From JBBRCX01 sp038204465 (GTDB lineage: Bacteria > Planctomycetota > Phycisphaerae > Tepidisphaerales > Tepidisphaeraceae), in the NCBI GenBank assembly GCA_038204465.1, contig JBBRCX010000146.1:1-9066 (forward strand): a stretch of DNA of 9,066 nt. The letters are read 5' to 3'. Each line of letters starts with the position of its first letter. The first letter of the stretch is position 1. The notes under the pieces were generated by a model that made no database searches, was not told the DNA's origin, and saw nothing but the letters and a program-made list of their open reading frames with translations. Below are positions 6,963 through 9,066 of the stretch, piece by piece. The position numbers and the translations under genes were made by a program.

Positions 6963-7475
6963 AGTCCGCGCTCGCGGTTGTCGAGACTTGCGCCACGGCG
7001 AAGCCGCGGCGTTTCAGACTGCGGGCCGCGCGCCTTTTTGCCAGCAGCCACAGCGCCGCCGGCAGGCTAAGCGGGATGATGATGGCCCAGTGAGCGCAGT
7101 GACCGGTGTAGGTTGTTTCCACGACGGTCCCACGGCCGCCAAATGCGCCGATGTCCGTATATTCGTAGCGCGAATAGCCAAAGGGCCTTTCATACATTCT
7201 TGTGCCCCGGCGACCTGAAGGCTCGCGGTTCCACGTCGGGCCCCGGAAATCACTGAGCGTGCGCCAGACACCGGCTGGGTCATCACCGACCTGAGACACA
7301 CTCCCGCCAAGGATCCCCGCCGGTTCCAGAGGTAGCACTGCGTGCAGGACTGCGATCGCGGGTGACCCCAGTCGATCTCATCCACCACAAAATAGCTGCG
7401 CACCCACAGCACGCACACCGCCACGGATAGCAGCAGCGACAGGGTGGATAGAAGTGTGAACAGGCGGCGTTTCAT
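6961..7475 (-). pseudogene. Frameshifted two-helix membrane protein (MKRRLF family)
   Basis: Read on the minus strand from ATG 7475, the product begins MKRRLFTLLSTLSLLLSVAV, continues to LWVRSYFVVDEIDWG and reaches LWNRRGSLAG near 7300. It then runs into unrelated-looking sequence. The next frame continues sensibly from about 7315: GGSVSQVGDDPAGVWRTLSD, later YERPFGYSRYEYTDIGAF and a second hydrophobic helix HWAIIIPLSLPAALWLLAKRR, to TGA at 6961. Joined, this is about 170 residues with a helix at each end, as in a small-membrane-protein family I recognise from planctomycetes. One missing base in the C-runs at 7315-7318 or 7303-7305 (plus strand) would explain the break: either a real mutation or a sequencing error. 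It lacks the C-terminal zinc ribbon found in some relatives. It starts 3 bases after the preceding minus-strand gene, so the two form an operon. Function unknown. Confidence 0.75.
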
Positions 7476-7478
7476 GCA

Positions 7479-7814
7479 TCATCGCAACAGCCAGGCGAAC
7501 GGATCGCCGGTCACCAAGCAGATCGGAACCAGCAAGCCGACCCCGTTGGCCGTGAGACAGAGCACCACGTACCAGCGCTTGGGTCGCTGCCAGTAGAAGA
7601 AGAAGGACGTCAACGCCGTACCGATGGCCACCAGCAACATGCCCAACGCAAAGAGGACGAACGGGTGACTCCCGGCACCCCGAATCATGCAAACGAACAG
7701 AATCCAGCAGGCCAGGCCGGGGGTAGCGAAGAGAAATGCCGTCAGCGGTCCCGGCTCCCACTTGGGCGGGGGCTGCTCGTAGGTGAGTACGTTGCGCTCT
7801 TCCGGGGCAGCCAT
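7479..7814 (-). CDS. Small three-helix membrane protein, unknown function
   Basis: This 111-residue protein is read on the minus strand from ATG 7814. A short polar, proline-rich N-terminus (MAAPEERNVLTYEQPPPKWE) is followed by three predicted membrane helices: about 27-46 (AFLFATPGLACWILFVCMI), 50-72 (PFVLFALGMLLVAIGTALTS) and 79-101 (WYVVLCLTANGVGLLVPICL). A longer in-frame reading upstream exists (to 8210), but it crosses the neighbouring gene fragments and does not look like protein, so 7814 is chosen. There is no Shine-Dalgarno sequence, but a TATACT element lies 7 bases before the start, which would suit a leaderless transcript. The next minus-strand gene begins 3 bases after its stop. 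It resembles small membrane proteins seen beside MKR-LF proteins in planctomycetes; no function is known to me. Confidence 0.7.
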   Translation of the reverse strand: MAAPEERNVLTYEQPPPKWEPGPLTAFLFATPGLACWILFVCMIRGAGSHPFVLFALGMLLVAIGTALTSFFFYWQRPKRWYVVLCLTANGVGLLVPICLVTGDPFAWLLR

Positions 7815-7821
7815 GTGAAGA

Positions 7822-7827
7822 AGTATA
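7822..7827 (-). promoter_or_regulatory. Candidate -10 element for the minus-strand gene pair
   Basis: Reading on the minus strand gives TATACT, 7 bases before ATG 7814. No good -35 box is present 17 bases upstream (TGCGAC). The spacing would start transcription at or next to the ATG, which fits the missing ribosome site. This is a weak, pattern-only call. Confidence 0.3.
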
Positions 7828-7867
7828 CGCAAGGTACCGTGCCAGTCGCACGGCTTGAGGGAACGAT

Positions 7868-7981
7868 TCACCTGCGCTCGACGGAGTCGGACCCGCTCTA
7901 GCTCCGCACCCACAATACGCAGCCCGCCACGCACAGCAGCAGCGACAGCGCGGCCGCGAGATTGAAGAGTTTGCGTTTCAT
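7868..7981 (-). pseudogene. Truncated MKRKLF-family membrane protein with amber stop
   Basis: Read on the minus strand from ATG 7981, the frame encodes 27 residues (MKRKLFNLAAALSLLLCVAG, then CVLWVRS) and stops at TAG 7898-7900. Twenty of the 27 residues are identical to the start of the product of the 7475 gene, so these are paralogues. In that paralogue the residue after WVRS is Tyr, so TAG probably replaced TAC or TAT. Reading through the stop gives SGSDSVERR before TGA at 7868-7870, after which no similarity remains. The body and second helix are gone. The ATG overlaps the stop of the zinc-ribbon fragment (ATGA). A real 27-residue one-helix peptide is possible but unlikely. Confidence 0.7.
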
Positions 7982-8064
7982 ACCGGCGGTGCAGCCTTGA
8001 CCACGATTCCGCATTCCGGGCAGCGGTCGGGCGAAGCGCGAAGGTCGTAGCCGCATTTGGCGCA
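7978..8064 (-). pseudogene. Orphan C-terminal zinc ribbon of a lost upstream gene
   Basis: On the minus strand the frame ending at TGA 7978-7980 reads CAKCGYDLRASPDRCPECG and then IVVKAAPPV. This has two CxxC knuckles spaced as in the zinc-ribbon tails that close some MKR-LF-type planctomycete membrane proteins. Upstream of the first Cys codon the frame enters the 26-base direct repeat (8066-8091) and meets a stop at 8107-8109, with no start codon or membrane helix. So only the tail survives. The stop overlaps the start of the truncated MKRKLF frame by four bases, which indicates that two relatives once stood in tandem. Confidence 0.75.
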
Positions 8065-8065
8065 C

Positions 8066-8091
8066 AGTTTCGCAAACAGCTGGAGGCCGCG
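8066..8091. repeat. 26-base direct repeat, copy 2 (next to the zinc-ribbon fragment)
   Basis: Identical to 6671-6696 over 26 bases, same orientation, 1395 bases away. In the plus-strand frame of copy 1 it reads FRKQLEAA and then continues with unrelated codons to TAG at 8176-8178. One base separates it from the first Cys codon of the zinc-ribbon remnant, so it marks a recombination junction. Confidence 0.95.
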
Positions 8092-9066
8092 GACTTGGGA
8101 AAGGGGTCATTCTTGCTCTGTCTCGACCCTCTGAATCCGCACATTTTACCCGGCGCGCGATTTCGCCGCAGGGTGTAGATGATGAGGGATGTTGACGTGC
8201 CAATCGCCACGGAAGGTGATGCGGGCCGCCTACCACCTTGCGAGCCAGAGCCTTCCGAAGTACTCGTGCAAGTTCAGCCGCAAGGACTTCACTCTGCCGC
8301 AGTTATTCGCCTACCTGGTGGTCAAGGAGCAGATGAAGCGCAGCTACCGCGGGGCCGAAGCGCTGCTGCGCGACTCTGAGTCGTGGCTCCGCGACGTGGG
8401 CCTGCGCCGCGCCCCCGACCACAACACCCTGTGCCGGGCGGCGGCCTTCCTCCTCGGCAAGTTCCGCGTCGGCCGGCTGCTGGACAAGCTGGTGCAGTGG
8501 GCCGCCGTGATGCGGATGCTGGGCCTGTCGACCGATCCGCTGGCGATCGACTCGACGATCTACGAGAGCCATCACGTCAGCCGGCACTACGAGCGGCGGT
8601 GTCATCAGACGCGCCAGCGCATGCGCTGCAAAGAGGCGAAAAAGGGCCGCAAAATCACGCGATCCGACACGGTCAAGGCATTGCCCAAGCTGGGGATCGG
8701 CGTGGCGACGCGCTGCCACCTGATCCTCTCGGCGTGGGTCGGCGCCGGCGGCGGCAGCGATCATCCGCACTTCGAGCGGATTCTGTTCGACGCCTGGCGG
8801 CGCGTGCCGCACCGCAGCTTCACCGCGGTGCTCGACGCCGGGTACGACGGCGAGGCGTACCACGAGATCGCCCGCCACGACATGGGCATCAAGAGCATCA
8901 TCCCGCCGGCGATCGGACGCCCGCCCCAGCACGGCGGCCCGCCCGGCGGACGCTGGCGCCGCCTGATGAAACGGCTGCTGGCGACCAAGGCGTCACGCCG
9001 CCGCTGCGGCTACAACCGGCGCTACCAGGCCGAGACGGTCAACAGCATGATGAAGCGCAACCTCGG
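8092..9066 (+). mobile_element. Left part of an insertion sequence, boundaries unresolved
   Basis: The transposase gene implies an IS element. Its left end should lie in the 97 non-coding bases between the 26-base repeat and the start codon (8092-8188). No terminal inverted repeat can be defined because the right end is not in the window. Confidence 0.55.
8189..9066 (+). CDS. IS4/IS5-type DDE transposase, 3' end outside the window
   Basis: An open frame from ATG 8189 (stop at 8183-8185 just upstream) runs 292 codons to the window edge; ATG 8219 is an alternative start. N-terminal helices (RKVMRAAYHLASQSLPKYSC, FTLPQLFAYLVVKEQ) resemble the DNA-binding part of IS4/IS5 transposases. The catalytic acidic triad is visible: D121 in LAIDST, D216 in VLDAGYDGE and E282 in AETVNSMMKR. 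The last region has the full Y-(2)-R-(3)-E-(6)-K signature (Y275, R278, E282, K289), so the visible catalytic core looks intact. It belongs to the RNase H-like fold group that moves IS elements by cut-and-paste. Whether the element is active cannot be judged because its end and right inverted repeat are missing. An insertion sequence beside broken genes fits a recombination-prone spot. Confidence 0.9.
   Translation, partial: MLTCQSPRKVMRAAYHLASQSLPKYSCKFSRKDFTLPQLFAYLVVKEQMKRSYRGAEALLRDSESWLRDVGLRRAPDHNTLCRAAAFLLGKFRVGRLLDKLVQWAAVMRMLGLSTDPLAIDSTIYESHHVSRHYERRCHQTRQRMRCKEAKKGRKITRSDTVKALPKLGIGVATRCHLILSAWVGAGGGSDHPHFERILFDAWRRVPHRSFTAVLDAGYDGEAYHEIARHDMGIKSIIPPAIGRPPQHGGPPGGRWRRLMKRLLATKASRRRCGYNRRYQAETVNSMMKRNL

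Noticed and set aside
6712..7218. Plus-strand ORF of 168 residues after the exported-protein gene
   Set aside because: The translation looks random, and its second half is antisense to a minus-strand frame with clear membrane-protein features.
8303..8932. Minus-strand ORF of 209 residues
   Set aside because: Shadow of the transposase gene, whose catalytic residues are all visible on the plus strand.

Overview
The window is GC-rich bacterial chromosomal DNA and most probably comes from a planctomycete (Planctomycetota, possibly the Phycisphaerae side). The reasons are an ECF sigma factor followed by anchored and exported proteins of planctomycete style, a C-terminal 'ADGH' domain of the DUF1559/H-X9-DG type, and small membrane proteins starting MKR-LF and ending in a CxxC...CPEC zinc ribbon. 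This assignment rests on recognising families by eye; no search was run.

Left part, plus strand (1-2186): the 3' end of a DUF485 (YjcH-like) membrane protein, then a complete ActP-type cation/acetate symporter. This is the conserved yjcH-actP pair for uptake of acetate and other short carboxylates. The ActP has an unusually long loop between transmembrane helices. A roughly 630-base non-coding stretch follows (2187-2817). It is C-rich on the plus strand and carries five copies of a 22-base tandem repeat.

Middle, plus strand (2818-6711): an ECF sigma factor, a single-pass membrane protein whose start overlaps it (the positional candidate for the sigma regulator), an exported helical protein coupled by an ATGA overlap, and, after a 128-base gap, a second exported protein. 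The last two share a C-terminal pattern (GAFPxDL followed by an N-P segment). The first three genes look like one transcription unit; the fourth may belong to it or be separate.

Right part (6712-9066): a decaying region. On the minus strand, in order of transcription, lie an orphan C-terminal zinc ribbon, a 27-residue amber-stopped start of an MKRKLF-type protein, an intact 111-residue three-helix membrane protein, and a frameshifted MKRRLF-type membrane protein. A 26-base exact direct repeat brackets this block: one copy is inside the 3' end of the second exported-protein gene, the other abuts the zinc-ribbon fragment. After it, on the plus strand, an IS4/IS5-type DDE transposase with a complete YREK signature runs off the window.

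No new defence, CRISPR or biosynthetic system is visible. The points most worth a second look are the bracketed block of broken paralogues, the sigma cluster with a non-zinc candidate regulator, and the 22-base repeat.
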